The notes below the pieces were generated by a model. The model saw only the letters and a program-made list of their open reading frames with translations, did no database searches and had not been told where the DNA came from. Positions 10,717 through 23,077 of a stretch of 64,000 nt of DNA are shown piece after piece (position 1 is the stretch's first letter; each line of letters opens with the position of its first letter). The position numbers and the translations under genes were made by a program. Source of the DNA: Sipunculus nudus (lineage: Eukaryota; Annelida; Sipuncula; Golfingiida; Sipunculidae); contig CM049317.1 of NCBI GenBank assembly GCA_026874595.1, positions 26,318,401-26,382,400 on the forward strand, given 5' to 3'.

Positions 10717-13523
10717 AGACGACTTTTAATGACAAAGTTTGAAGTGACTGCGGAATGTTAGCATGATTTTATGGCCTAAAGGTCACTGAACAGACTACCC
10801 GTAATAGTCTGCGTATGAGATACACTGACTGTGCCACTACAGCAGTCATGAAACCGGAGACCCCAGTATGACCAGAGCCACGTAATGTGCCCAGTGGTTA
10901 GACTAATGACCGGGTAATAAATCCTTGTATCAGACAATGTGTGTGCACCAGAAAAGGCCAAAATGCAGCAAGTCATGGAATTATTAATATGTGGAAACAC
11001 ACAGGAATTCCCAATTATATTACACCCAACCTAAACAACAAGCTTTAGTTACATCTTGAAAGGAGCGCACCACAACAGAGCATAATCAGAGGTTTATTTA
11101 ATGGGACAACCCATTGAATACTCAATTAAAAAAATAGTGTCATATGAGAATCATGCCACTTCCTTAGGACAAAACGAAGGCCAAAAACCAGACCTTGCTC
11201 ACTCCTGGTTGGAGAGGGAGACGGTCTTGAGGAACAATCGGGGTCAAAAGGCGGTCAAAACAGGGTGATCCCGACAGCCTCGAGGAACATGCAACGAATT
11301 CACGGACAAACGTCTGGATCCTAGGCAGCCTTTAGCCAAATCATTTGTAACCCCTGAGAGCCTTTTTATTTCACTTTCTAATTGTCTCTACCAGTTTCAA
11401 TGCCATACTAGACCAATGTTTCATAACTTAGGTTACATGAACAGCCAACGATCGCTCTTACAATCAGTCTTGACGACCATTCATTAAAAGTGTATATGGG
11501 AAGACAAGCCTGTCTTGGGATTTCAACGTTTTCAGACTTATTGTTATTGTTCAATAATGACCTATAATTGAGATTTAAGATAATTGCATCAGTGACAATG
11601 CAGAGAATGTTAATTTGTTTGTCTATTATAACCATGCTTTAAGTGAATCAAAGAGTTTGTTGACTACTGACACGTAAATTAGATACTTTTTTTTGGCATT
11701 ATTTGACTTTCATTAGCTATATAATAACGGTTGTACCTATGCTTCATCAATTACTCTGGAGTTAAACAAAACCTACCGTAACAACAATTTTTTCGTGAAT
11801 TTACACTTACGACCTTTAATTATGGAATTTCTTAGATGGCAACCACAAGCAACTCAGTATGGTGAAGGATGATCACGGAAATCGTAATTGTAAATTAACA
11901 TTAAGCCTAAGTGAGATTTTGAAAGGCACAAAAAATACTTCTCTTCCCTATATGAAGTGGTTATATTACTGTACCTACTGAAAAAAAAGATAAGTAGTGC
12001 AGCTATCTTACATAGCAATCAATGCCAATCAATCAGTGTGTTGTCATGCTCTATCAGTACAACCAAACCCATATAACTGGATACCAGAATTGAAAAAGCT
12101 GTTATTCTTTATCAGGCTTTATTTGTCACTTGCTTGGTACAGGTTGTTAATAGGTTCGAGGTACTTGTATGACAAATATAACATCTACTATGACTGCTTA
12201 TTATTCATAGGTGTTTTTATGAAGCATATAATAAAACTGCTGATTGTCAACATTGTATTTTAACGCACACATGTACCACATGTTTACCATGCAAGGCAGT
12301 CTAAAATACAATGTTCAATATATGCTTTATGCGTCCTATACAATGTCATGTTAACCATCGCGAATGTCATTAGTGAAACCTTCACTGGTACCTACTCTAT
12401 ATAGGGGGGCGTATACGTTTAGCGGTTTATATTAGCAAAAAGGATACCGTTGATAAAACAAAAATGATAAAAGCATATTTTCTCTCCAGGACATATTATC
12501 ACATACATCAATATTCTATAATCGCTCGTATTTATTCCAATATAAATTTCAGATAATGTTGGTTACTATAATGTAGCTTTTTGGCATCCCAACTAAATTT
12601 AATGCTGCAATTCTGAGGTTTCCTACACAGTATACCGACGCGCCCCGTGATGTGTCATTTGACTTTTCTGTATTTCCGCATTTTGACAGAGAGTCGTTCA
12701 GGCGCTGCTTTGAAGACAGCCTTGAGCATAGACCCGTCAACACGTAATACGTGTCACCTCTTAACATTTTGTTATTTGGACAATATGCATTTATTTATAA
12801 TTCTCTGCAGACGCCTGGCGCTCTCCCCAATATATACATTGACTGGGGTAATAAACGCCATTTAAATATATGATAATATATTTGCTGATGGACCATCTAT
12901 TTATATGATGTTGTAAATATGATATGTATAAATATGGAGTGTATTATAAAAATAAGGCTTTCATGTCAACAAAGTGTCTTAAGGTTAACAAAATCTTCAT
13001 AGGTAGCTTAAAATAATATCTTATCTTTACGTGTATGTACAATAAAATACAATGCTGCACATATCTTACAGTAGGAGAATACATTGCAAATTTATACTGG
13101 TACTTTTATTATATCCTTCCTTCATTGCACTGTGAATACTTTTTCAAGCGTCCGTGTTTGGACTTACGGAAGTACGTGTAATTGTAAGCATACATCAAAA
13201 CTGTATGCCACATGGATCGTGTACCTAAAAATAAGATCAAGCTTAGAATATAACAATGAACTTAACGTGCCAGTTACATTTCTATTTCGGTATTACCTAA
13301 AATTATCACATCATAAAATAATCTGTGTTACTCTTGTTAATCATGTTAACCGCTCCAAAATTTCAAGAGGGTCAAGCTTGCTCCCAAAAATAATAAATAA
13401 TAGACGGGAACAGATAAAAATAAAAATAAAAAACTTTAATAGAGTTTGTATAACATATAATGGAATTTGGTGATCCTAGACCTATGGTTCTACAGTCTAG
13501 TTGTAGGTTTATAAATAGTTTAC
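10717..13523. other. No gene seen
   Basis: Several openings under 95 codons (10776-11000 minus, 11408-11635 minus, 11997-12263 plus, 12549-12865 both strands, 13084-13473 plus) lack recognisable motifs and look like chance frames in AT-rich DNA. Further exons of the minus-strand Ig gene could lie here, but none was recognised. Confidence 0.35.
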
Positions 13524-13851
13524 CTTTGATAGCCAAGGGCTCATGTGAATATAATTTATTTTCGTCTGTCCAAATTTCACACGTGTATAGTCTGGCATAG
13601 CGACATCCAATTGTGGTTATAAAAAGTGACGCCATGGCCCTGCTTGGTATCATGATTATATGACAATTGGCTCCTCAAACCATTTTCACTATAGTCTTGC
13701 TGGCCGTTTTGTATATTAAACTCGAAAACAATTATGGGTTCCTCGTCTCCGAAAGAACGCAACCACCTTACACGGGTAGGCAGGAGCTTCGGGTGGTACT
13801 TACAGACTATCTCAAGCTCTGCTTCGTGATGCTTGAATTCCATTTTGATGT
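13524..13851 (-). pseudogene. Immunoglobulin-domain exon B, one frameshift
   Basis: A minus-strand exon bounded by an acceptor (CACCTAG) and a donor (GTAAAC), both phase 1. It encodes one Ig-superfamily domain: IKMEFKHHEAELEIVC with the first Cys in the motif CKYHP, then VRWLRSFGDEEPIIVFEF with the core Trp, then, in a shifted frame, ASLFITTIGC and LYTCEIWTDENKLYSHEP with the second Cys in Y-T-C. The exon is 328 bp, not a multiple of three. The frame change falls near 13630-13640 between NHDTKQGHG and MASLFITT, so a 1 bp insertion or 2 bp deletion is present. Both disulfide cysteines survive. The CxYHP motif and phase link it to exon A at 18639-18985, 5 kb upstream on the same strand. Extracellular location is inferred from the domain class. 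Confidence 0.75.
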
Positions 13852-14195
13852 CTAGGTGAAACAAAATTGAATAATTAGATACGGTCAAGAATAATACTTG
13901 CTACACTCACTGCAAAATTTAAATAAAAGCAATCCCATGCACACTTTGTCACCAAAGAATCGATGATAGCTTAAACTGGAAGATGCACTGATTAACTCTG
14001 CATCATCATGTTAAATGATCAACGCAAAAAATATGGAATAGTTTCAATAATTTCCCAAACACAGCGATCTGCTTCCTTCTGGCCTACCTGCTATCATTAG
14101 GAACATGCCAATATCAATAATCATTATGAATAATATTTTGACTGAAACATGGATAAAAATGATAATGACAAAACAACGTTGTTATGAATACTTAC

Positions 14196-14300
14196 ATAAT
14201 TCCTTGAGGCAGACAACTTGACGTTCCAAATGACATTCATAGCGCTTGTGTTCCAACTGAACGTGACAGTATTGTTTATCCTTGGCTAAATTAAACGTGT
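14196..14300 (-). CDS. Short Cys-rich phase 1-1 exon in the Ig cluster
   Basis: An open minus-strand segment of 105 bp (35 codons) lies between a good acceptor (CATATTTCAG) and a consensus donor (GTAAGT), phase 1 at both ends. It reads DTFNLAKDKQYCHVQLEH followed by KRYECHLERQVVCLKEL, with three cysteines. It sits about 350 bp upstream of Ig exon B, in the same strand and phase, so it could be the preceding exon of the same transcript. Its C-x(n)-[FY]-x-C-x(n)-RQV-x(n)-C spacing loosely resembles exon 2 of the secreted-protein model at 44660-45701. I do not recognise the family. It rests on splice signals and openness only. Confidence 0.4.
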
Positions 14301-14599
14301 CTGAAATATGTGAGAGTTCTTTAATGTATGATCACTTCCGCTTTCGTCAACATTATCCACGTTCGCTCATGTTATGTGCAGATGCCCAACACTGTATGAA
14401 GAAGTTACAATAATACACTTCTACCTAATAGAACTGTGGGAGGAAAAGTATTAAAAAACACATGAGTCCAGCAAATGTTGATTATTTATTTAACAATGTG
14501 TTAGTGTTTCGTTATTGTTTTGAATAAACTTGATACATGACTTGAGCATGTTCTATAACCCTGTTGTTTTGTGGTCATCTGTCTTTCACAATGCTAACT

Positions 14600-16350
14600 C
14601 ATGTTTTTTTCCTTATAACTCACAGAATATAAGCCACAGTGACTCACTTTAAGGATTCATAAGAGACTCGCCAAGGACCGTCCTGGATGTCATTTTCAAG
14701 GTTCTTCATTAAAAAAAGGAAGAGGTTTTTTTGCCTTTTTTTGCGCTTAAAATCATGTTTTTAGCAAGTTTCTCCCAGAATAAAGCTTATCGTGGCTTTA
14801 TTTTAAGTGTCCATGGGGCCTGGCAACGTCAGAAGACTCTGGGTCTAACCGATACAATTATTTGCCTTTCTGACTCTCTGGTTGCTCATAATCATATTTT
14901 TGGCCAGTTGCTCGCAAAACCACGAACTAATTTCATGTGTCCACGTAAATTTTTCAAGGACTCCCTGGATGTTGCGCTAGAGCCTAACATATACAATGTG
15001 TAGCCATCAGACTCAGTATGTTTCAGAAACATATAAATGGCCCCTAATATGGAGTATATAGGCCCACATGACCTATTTTTTAGCTTTCCTAGCAGATATG
15101 CCTACGACCTCAATGGATGTATATATAGAAGTCTTATGTTTACGGTTTGTGCCTTCTTAACAGCCAGACTACTTCATTTGAAGGTCTAAAAATCAGAAAA
15201 AAATTAGTAAATTTTAGAACAAAATCAAGTCGCGTATCAGACTTGATGGTCTTATGAAAAGCTCCTTATAAATATGCATGGAAAGAAACATGTAAATCAA
15301 TGCATAAGTTATTCAGATACTGCAAATTTTGTATCTAATTTTTAATTCTTCTTTGGTGCAATAACGAGCAACGTTACTCAGAGGATATGACCTTATTTCA
15401 AGTGTATGGAACAGCTTTTTAACGGACCTCATCGGATGCTAAGTAAAAAGGATTTTAAGTCCAGCAGTAAATGTTTGTGCCCTGTCTGACTGTTTGGATG
15501 TTCAAATCATGGTTTTGGTCAGAAGTTTGCAGAATATAGGTTACCATGACATAATTTTAGATTTACATTGAGATATGCCCACGACTTCGATGGATGTAAT
15601 GTTAGAAGATTCTCGGGCAAACGGATACAATTTGTGCCCTATGACTTTCAGGGTGGTGAAAATCCTGTTTTGATCCGTAGTTCGCAGAATATAGGTCACC
15701 ATGACCTAATTTCAATGTCCGTAGATATTTACCCAGGCCCTGCATGAATATCATGTATAAAAATTCTAGGCAAAATGGATGCAATTTGTGCCCCGCCAGA
15801 CTAACTTCGTGCTCAAAATCATGTATTCGGCCCGTAGAGCACAAAGTATAGGTCACACTGACATAATTTCATGTTTCCAAGGAGGACATGCATGTCTAAA
15901 ACCTCCCTGGATGTACAGTTTCAAGGTCTTACTGTTACGGTTTGTGCCAAATTAACGGCCGGACTGCTTCGTGTGAAAATCTGGAAAAAAAAACCCCAAA
16001 AATAAGGCGGTAAGAATAGAAAAAAAATATGGGTGGAGCCATCAGTCTTCAGGCACTGATGAAAAACATCATATTGATTCTGCATGGAGTAAATCATGGA
16101 AATCAATGCGTTAATTATATAGACACTGGAGCTTTCGTATCCAATATTTAATTATCCCTAGGGTGCCATTATAGTTCCCATAACAAAAAAAAATATAGGT
16201 GGCAGGTACCTGATACGATTTTCCAGGGATGTTTCTCATGGACTTCCACGGTTGTTCAGTAAGAAGTTTCTAGGTCCAGCGATATATACTCTGTTATCGG
16301 ACAGACGGGCGGACGGACAAAGAGTAATCGCTATAGCCCAGATGAGCTTA
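14600..16350. repeat. Decayed tandem repeat family, ~151-155 bp unit
   Basis: Repeated landmarks recur at about 14625, 14776, 15531, 15685 and 15840 (spacings 151, 154 and 155): a CAGAATATAGGTCACCATGA-like block followed by CCTAATTT, then a 'gactccctggatgt' block, a 'ggatacaatttgtgcc' block, a 'ctgact' block and 'tcaaaatcatgttttt.ggc'. Intermediate units near 14917, 15065 and 15390 are more diverged. The array ends at 16300-16330 in a purine-rich run, ACAGACGGGCGGACGGACAA. Reading frames inside it are fragments of repeat. Confidence 0.8.
15693..15707 (+). promoter_or_regulatory. Perfect AGGTCA-CCA-TGACCT palindrome
   Basis: An inverted repeat of AGGTCA with a 3 bp spacer, identical to the consensus estrogen response element. 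It lies inside one unit of the ~153 bp array, and neighbouring units carry degraded versions at about 15540 and 15851. Whether any nuclear receptor binds is unknown; coincidence within a repeat is possible. Confidence 0.35.
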
Positions 16351-17620
16351 AAAGTATTATCTGTAGATTTCCCAATTTAATTAAGAACTATGGAGAAGCT
16401 GATTAATATCCTGTCATTTGTATTCCGCCCCGTATAAATAAACATGGAGAAAGGACAGATGTTGCTCCTCTCGTTTGCATAAATGAATTGTGATTTTACA
16501 GCATAATAGTAGAGACGTTATTACATGCACCTTCGTAGTCGAAGCAGGAATGTTCCTTCAGTGCGTAAGATAATTACAGATCTTAAGTCAAATTTGTGTC
16601 GAAGAGTCGGACGTTGGATTGGTTATTCCGTTTACAGATTAATATAAATTGACAAAACACATATTTAAAAAAAAAGTCAGTTTCGCCCAGAATAAGAAAA
16701 AAATACAGGGCATGCGAGAAAGCTTTGTGCAATCCTCTTTTTACAGCCGTTTGTCTATTATGCCATCATTCAGATATACATACTTCTGAATTAATAAATA
16801 TTTAGATAATAAAAAAAAAATGGCGAAGGTAAAGAAATTAATTTAACAATTTCACCTTAAGCAGACTGGGCTTGCCTTAGCTCTGTTGATACATTTCCCG
16901 GTATCTGAGAGGCAACTGGTACAAATCTATTCAATAAAACGGATTTGAATTCATCATATACTCTAAGTATCTTTTAAAAGATTAACTCGCCCTTGGTAAC
17001 CAAGACTGTTTTGTAGTCTTTTTCGATCTTGATTTATCTCAGTAAGGTTTTCTGCTGGTCAGACGATGAGTCGGCAGTGAGCTGCTGTTACACAACATTT
17101 GACATACATCTGCTGAATCACTTCCAGACACCATCTCCGGGAACGTACATATTTCGAACCATCCACTTGTCTGTCTCATGCCTCAAACAAAATGATATTG
17201 TACAACAGGAGTTGTAACATTAAATAAAGATATAGGGTAATTCTGAAAAAATGCATAACACTTATTTAATTTGGGAACAGTTTTAAATGGTTTTAAATAA
17301 AATTTGGTTAAAGGATATAGGAGAAAAATTGTTTTTCTAACACCCGGTGGCATTGTAGTAGATGGATAGAATAGGGCATTTTAGAAATTAAAAAAAAAAT
17401 CTCAGGTGTTTTATAAAGAAAAAAGGAATTGTCACGTGACTTGTGATTGTTAGGGATGTTATTGATAGGTCAAAGACAAATCTTAAATCTCATAGAAATT
17501 TCTTTCGAATGCAAGAAACCCTTCACCCGAATAACGGTGCTCTTTATTGTTCACGTTATTAATGAATAGGAGAAAATTCTGCTATCTGTTAGTTCAATAA
17601 TGGTGAAAGCCATGAATATA
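16351..17620. other. No gene seen
   Basis: A plus-strand opening at 17029-17217 has no recognisable motif. The interval is otherwise AT-rich with no support for a feature. Confidence 0.35.
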
Positions 17621-17621
17621 T

Positions 17622-18524
17622 ATGACGTGTATTACTTTGGTTCGCAAGTTCACTAAACATTTATTGGATGGTTTCGTCTTTAGGCTTTGTAATAGGCGTA
17701 GTAGCATAGAGTTTTTTCCATTAGACCGGTATCTTAATAGAATTATAAGTAATATAATAAGACAAGCAATGGATTTGTTTAATATTTGTCGTTGCTTCAG
17801 AGTTAGGCGAACAGAATCAACAATGAAAATGAGGTTTTACTTGCAGCGGCGAATGAGATTTGGGGAACGAGATCCTCATTTTAAAGAGACACCGTTTAGT
17901 AATATATTAGAGGGTAGGGCTTATGAGCTGTGACCAAAGCTCTGAACAGCAAAGAAACTCGTCCTGCGGTTCAAGCAAGGTTATTACAAGAACCATTTTA
18001 CGACATAAAAATCCATTCATAAGTTATGTAGTAGAGAAAAGGGACTTCCCATGCGCTATTCTACCAGGATCAACGGTTGTGAATGACATGTCTATGGTAA
18101 CTAGATATAGGTACTTTGTAATTAATATGTTCATGGCATGCGCAAGCTTTAAATGAGTATTAATGTAGGTCATCATTTAAACAATATTTTATCATTAATG
18201 GTTTTTCACTTCAATGTCTGATAACTATTTGTCTAGGTATTTACATGGATGAATCAGTTACCAATAATCCAGAATTCTTCACATTCAAAATGATATATTC
18301 GGCGCAGCTTCCAGAGAAAGTCTTTATGAAGTGCTGGTATGTTTGCAACAGGACAAAATTTGATACCTTGCTTTAATGGGGAATTAAAGAATTGCAGGGC
18401 AAAAAGAAATATACTCCTTCTATTTACTCTGTATTCATGGAAACAAATTCTCTTCAGAGATCGTGATCATGTGATACGTAACAATTTTCTGGATAAAGAG
18501 TTATTCACATCAATGGAAAGATAA
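17622..18524 (+). other. Unassigned plus-strand reading frames
   Basis: Three consecutive openings: 17622-17933 (basic, ends ERDPHFKETPFSNILEGRAY), 17923-18156 (contains NPFISYVVEKRDFPCAILPG) and a frame from about 18232 to 18356 (NNPEFFTFKMIYSAQLPEKV, then FMKCWYVCNRTKFD) that continues past a stop toward YTPSIYSVFMETNS and on to INGKINISWSVN near 18520. Composition suggests a decayed coding region of about 900 bp. I found no recognisable domain. It lies immediately downstream of Ig exon A but on the opposite strand, so it is probably an independent relic, possibly of mobile or viral origin. Confidence 0.25.
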
Positions 18525-18638
18525 ATATATCCTGGTCTGTGAATTTGCATTACATGGATATATTTGGATGAAATGATCCCAATGGCCATGGTTTCATTAA
18601 CATACCGACAAAAGTAACTTAATCTGAGAGTTATTTAC

Positions 18639-18985
18639 CTTGCTCAAGTAAGGTAGCGTTGGCTATGACTTCGTCTCTGTTCGAAGTTAAATTGTAGCCG
18701 TATTTACCAAAGTCCTCGCGTTTGCACTTTTTATAACTAAAGTGGCTATACCTTCATTTGGTTCAAAGACGTGTGTGACTCGGTTTCTGTACCTTGACCC
18801 TTCTTCACCTTTCATCGTGCTTGGTATATACGTATAGACAGCGTGTCGTCTGTTCTCATGCATCTTGTACCAGTACACCATCAATATACTTGCTTTCAGT
18901 GGATGGTAGAAGCATGTGAATGTTGCCTGGTTGTGTGCGTCTAGCACATGGATGTTGCTGCCATTGAACTGTACGCTTTCCACTT
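18639..18985 (-). pseudogene. Immunoglobulin-domain exon A, one frameshift
   Basis: A minus-strand exon between acceptor GTTATTTTAG and donor GTAAAT, phase 1 at both ends. It encodes one Ig-superfamily domain: EVESVQFNGSNIHVLDAH, the first Cys in FTCFYHP, core Trp in MVYWYK, then GIATLVIKSANA. After a 1 bp loss near 18717 the other frame continues EDFGKYGYNLTSNRDEV and ANATLLEQ to the donor. The length, 347 bp, is one short of a multiple of three, as the single frameshift predicts. The usual D-x-G-x-Y-x-C motif reads D-F-G-K-Y-G-Y, so the second disulfide Cys has become Tyr. It is paralogous to exon B (shared CxYHP, phase and strand). Alternatively an upstream ATG (19038-19040) in frame makes it a first exon with a weak leader. 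Confidence 0.75.
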
Positions 18986-19479
18986 CTAAAATAACAAGCG
19001 CAGGGTATAATGAGTACCAGTGGATAAAAACATGAATCATGTTAGTGTATAATAGGCATTTGTGTCATTATGCAAGATCAACTGTTAAAAAATAACCATT
19101 GTGCTCTTTGCCTCGCGAATGCAATCTTTTTGTGCAGTATCGCTCTCTTAAAAGGCATCTCCATTGCTCATGAATAAACCCGGGAAAAAAAATGGACAGA
19201 GTAAAAGTTCCTTAAATGTATAAAATGATACAAGTGGTAAAAACCTAATATTTTGAACTTAATTAACACGTGACCAGATTACGATAAGATCGATAATTAT
19301 TTTTTTATAATAACACACACTATTTTGATATTACCCAGTTTATTTTTAATGTTTTTGTTATCTTTCACAGAGCAAATATTACATTTGGGTGTACAATGTG
19401 TGAAAAAGAAGGGATAGATGAGCGCATTATACATGACACCATGATACCATAGCTTAAGGGAACAGATGGAGATAGACAT
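18986..19479. other. Presumed intron or intergenic sequence
   Basis: Lies upstream of Ig exon A on the minus strand. A minus-strand opening at 19297-19710 runs into the tandem repeat and has no domain. No leader exon was recognised. Confidence 0.3.
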
Positions 19480-20880
19480 CCAACACGCAAAGTGTTTGCA
19501 ACATTGCAACTTTGGAAGCTTCATTGAGATCCAATAACAGGGACCCCACCCTGTAAATACACATGAACCTAGCAGATTTGCAAATTTAACAGTAACTTCG
19601 TCAGGCAGTAGGAAGAAGCCCAAGTCTTCGACTAAAGAAAGTGCTAGCAAGTTTGTAACTTTAAAGACAACTTGGTCTGCTTGTAAAAAAAAACAACCTG
19701 TCAAATACAAACATTGTTAGAACCCATTAGAACAAACTTGCAAGCCCGTACCGAGAACCACCTGGATACCAAACACGCACATTGCAAGAACTTTTTTGAA
19801 GAAAATAAAAACAAGACAGTAGAGAGAACTACAAGGATGTCAACGTCTTAAACTTCACCGTTGAAACCAACATTATTAGCCGCTATAGAGGACCCAAAGC
19901 CAGGTAAAACGGGAATCGCTAGCAATTTTGAAAGCAACTTTCCATTCGCTGGATGGGACCTTAAGCCTTTTTTTAAAATTACAATTGCTACATAGGCTGG
20001 TGTGTCAAATACGAAACATACTGGAATCATTCAAGAAACTTTATCATCGGATCGGCAGAGGCGACCAGAGCAGTAGTACGCGCAGATTGATAGCAATGCA
20101 AATGTAACTTTGGGAGCTTGTAAAGAGGAGCTCAAGGCTGTCAGAACAGATATTGCTAGCATCGTTCAGAGAAATTTTGGAAGCAGGTGGAGGGGACACG
20201 AAGGTTGTCAAACAAGCAAACGTTTGCAAAATAATCAAATTGTGAAAGCAACATTGCCATCCGATAGGAGGAACACTAATACAGGCTGCCTAAAATGCAG
20301 TGTCAAATTCCTTGCAACTTAGGAAGCAGCTATGTCATCCGACGGATGGAACACCAGTTTGTCAAACACCCAAAATGCTAGCGACATTTAAAGCAACTCT
20401 GCAAGCCTGTAGATAACGCCCAGGCTGTCAAATTCGCAAATTGCTATTAACTTTTAATTCCACTGCTCTTGTTGGCAGAGTTGGCCTGCAGAATGTCAAA
20501 CTAGAAAATTGTTAGCAAACTCTGTACTTTTGAAAGCAATTTGATCATTTAGTAAAGAATGACAAACATGTCAAACACGCCTATTTCTTGCAACTTTGGA
20601 AGCAGCCATGTTATCCGATTAAAAGAACATCAGTTTGTCAAACATGGATATTGCTAACAACAATTGAGATAACTTCGCAGACAGAAACACCAGGATGTCA
20701 AACTCGCATTTTTTTTTTAATATAAAATGTGCACCTTTGAAAGTAATATCACCAGCCGGTAGAGATAAGAAAACACACACTATCATAGTAATTTATCAAC
20801 TTTGAAATTAACTAAGAGATCCGGTGGGGAGTCTCCCGTCAAGTCAAACATGCAACTTGCAGCCAACTTGCCGTTCGCAC
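19480..20880. repeat. Decayed tandem array, ~60-75 bp unit
   Basis: Units start at a TCAAACACGCAAAT-like block and continue 'tgctagcaactttggaagcaactttgccatccgatagg..gaacaccaggctg'. Clear successive starts fall at about 20357, 20430, 20499, 20573, 20638 and 20699; more diverged units extend back to 19480. Small openings here (19848-20030, 20044-20238, 20110-20322) are repeat shadows. Confidence 0.8.
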
Positions 20881-21170
20881 ATCAAGTTGTGCTGACATGG
20901 ATTTCAACACGTTACCTTTATGTCAGTCAACCTCTCACCATGGTCATATTATTTAACCTGTGACGGTGCAAGATTTTGGTAAGGACACTTTACCCAAAAA
21001 CTGGTCTCATTTTAGAAACAAGTCTGCTTATATTTGGTCACTTGTGGACTTATTGACCGGGGTGAAATTGAGGGAAAGGACTATTGATGAAAGTTATAGA
21101 AAGGTAATGCTATAAAGGGATATTGACAAATGTTGTAGGAAAAGCAACAGATTCATGCAACTCATTCATC

Positions 21171-21202
<32 letters not shown>

Positions 21203-23077
21203 CAACTATTATAATGTTACATCGTAAATAGACGTGCTTTCTTAAATGGGTAAGGCTTAATCACGAATCTCAGTGACAGGCACATAAACTATGCTTTTTT
21301 GTCATCTCTCAATTGTTGTTTTAGACAAGCGCATTGGCATACTGTAAAGAAAAGCGAATTATAAAGGATTAGGATTGAAGCCTTTATCTCTGTGATAAAT
21401 AATGATTGTTTGACATAGTGAGATGAATTGTCATATGCAAAGGATTAAGATTAATCAAGAATAAATGTGAAGTCACTTCAGTAGACCGCCCAGAGAGCGT
21501 ATATTGGCGTTTATTGAAATTAGTACATTATTGCGTCAGTTAAATCTTTATGTATATTTATCTATCTATTATTTTAAGATAAAGAATAATTTATTACGAA
21601 TTATGCAACCTGTCTTTGAATTTCTACAAGGCGCTAGTATAAAAGCAAAATCATTATAGCACATACAAGTTATCATATTGGTAACAATATTTTTTAAATA
21701 AATGTTACATATATCGAGGTCGAAACAGTTGTGAATAGGTTTTGTCAATGTGGTTTATATAAATAATAGGGAATATGATCGTTAGTCACATCCATTTCAT
21801 ATTAGCAATCCATTCCTAGTAATGTATACCTAGTATGCTGTTTCCATGAATTCCCTTACAAATGTATTCATGTTCTTAGTCATTCTATTATGTCCGATAT
21901 TGGTGTTTCAAACGTGTTGCCTGTTAGTATCTAGTAGCATTCATGACAACATATTGCTTTTCCGTTTTTTTTCAATTCCTTTTTAAAACACCTTCCTTTT
22001 GGATTTTGCTGGTAGGTAGCACGTGTGGTACCTAAGAAAAAATTCCGGTCTAGTCAACTCTGTTTGCGATCAATCTAGGATCGTGATTGGGGGCGGACAA
22101 TACAGGATTCTGAGTCCGGTCGGGTCCTATACGACCTCGTCTTGCCCACTCTGCTTGCGGCCTCCTTTATTCTGTCTGACTTCCTTATAGCAATGGCCAG
22201 CCTTTATTTTTATAAAAGAAAGTGAATGTAATATGCGAATTGACATATCGCGATATTCCGATCTGTCGATACTATCACAAAGCTCTAATTATAAATACGT
22301 GTAATATAGGCCCTAATAGAGAACATTTAGTATTTCAATTTTCACAGGATACGGTCAGAATAATTTGGGAGCTATTTTAAAAGCATAGGTGCTATCTGAA
22401 GGAGAGTTCTTTATTAGGTGTCCCTTGGACTAAAGATATTCAATGGCATTGCAAGCGTTAAATTCTATGCATTTCCGCTACATAAATGATACCGGATCCC
22501 CTCCCATCTTATTAAAAATGCATATATAATATTTTCCGATCAGAATTTATATACGTGAAGGGTTAGCCCGTGTTATAAGAAGATGATTATATGTTCCTAC
22601 TTGATCTATTCACTTCAGTTTCAGTAGTTAAACGATAGCAAATTTAATTAGTAAGATTTTGTCATAACAACCGGTTCGGAATATTCTACGGTGTCAAGGT
22701 TCTAGAGACTCTGGTCAAGTCTGATCAAATGTTTTATCTCCATTCGCACACGTAAAAAACAAGAGAATGTGAATATTCATTATTTATGCAATATAATGTA
22801 ATCAGAAAAATGACAAGGAGATACACATAGAAAACAACACAGGGAGACTTACCCAAAAATATAATCTCCTCCTTCCTTGTTAGTTGACGGAGGTAAAAGT
22901 AAAGAAAACAGTGAGCTAGTAAGTGAGTCAAACTTACCTACAGCTTATGCCCGTGAATGAAACTTTGTACTGTCAGCCCCGACAGTAAAATAAGGTGTGG
23001 AGGTGCTCCGGCAGTACAATAATATGTTGATACTAAGCGTGCCATATGAGTCACAAGGAAAGACATTTTAGACTAAA
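20881..23077. other. AT-rich, no gene seen
   Basis: Contains a (TA)n(TG)n microsatellite at 21171-21202. A minus-strand opening at 22734-22931 includes a hydrophobic stretch but no splice or domain support. Confidence 0.4.
21171..21202. repeat. (TA)n(TG)n microsatellite
   Basis: A TA run followed directly by a TG run, the same composite form as at 10344-10382. Confidence 0.95.
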
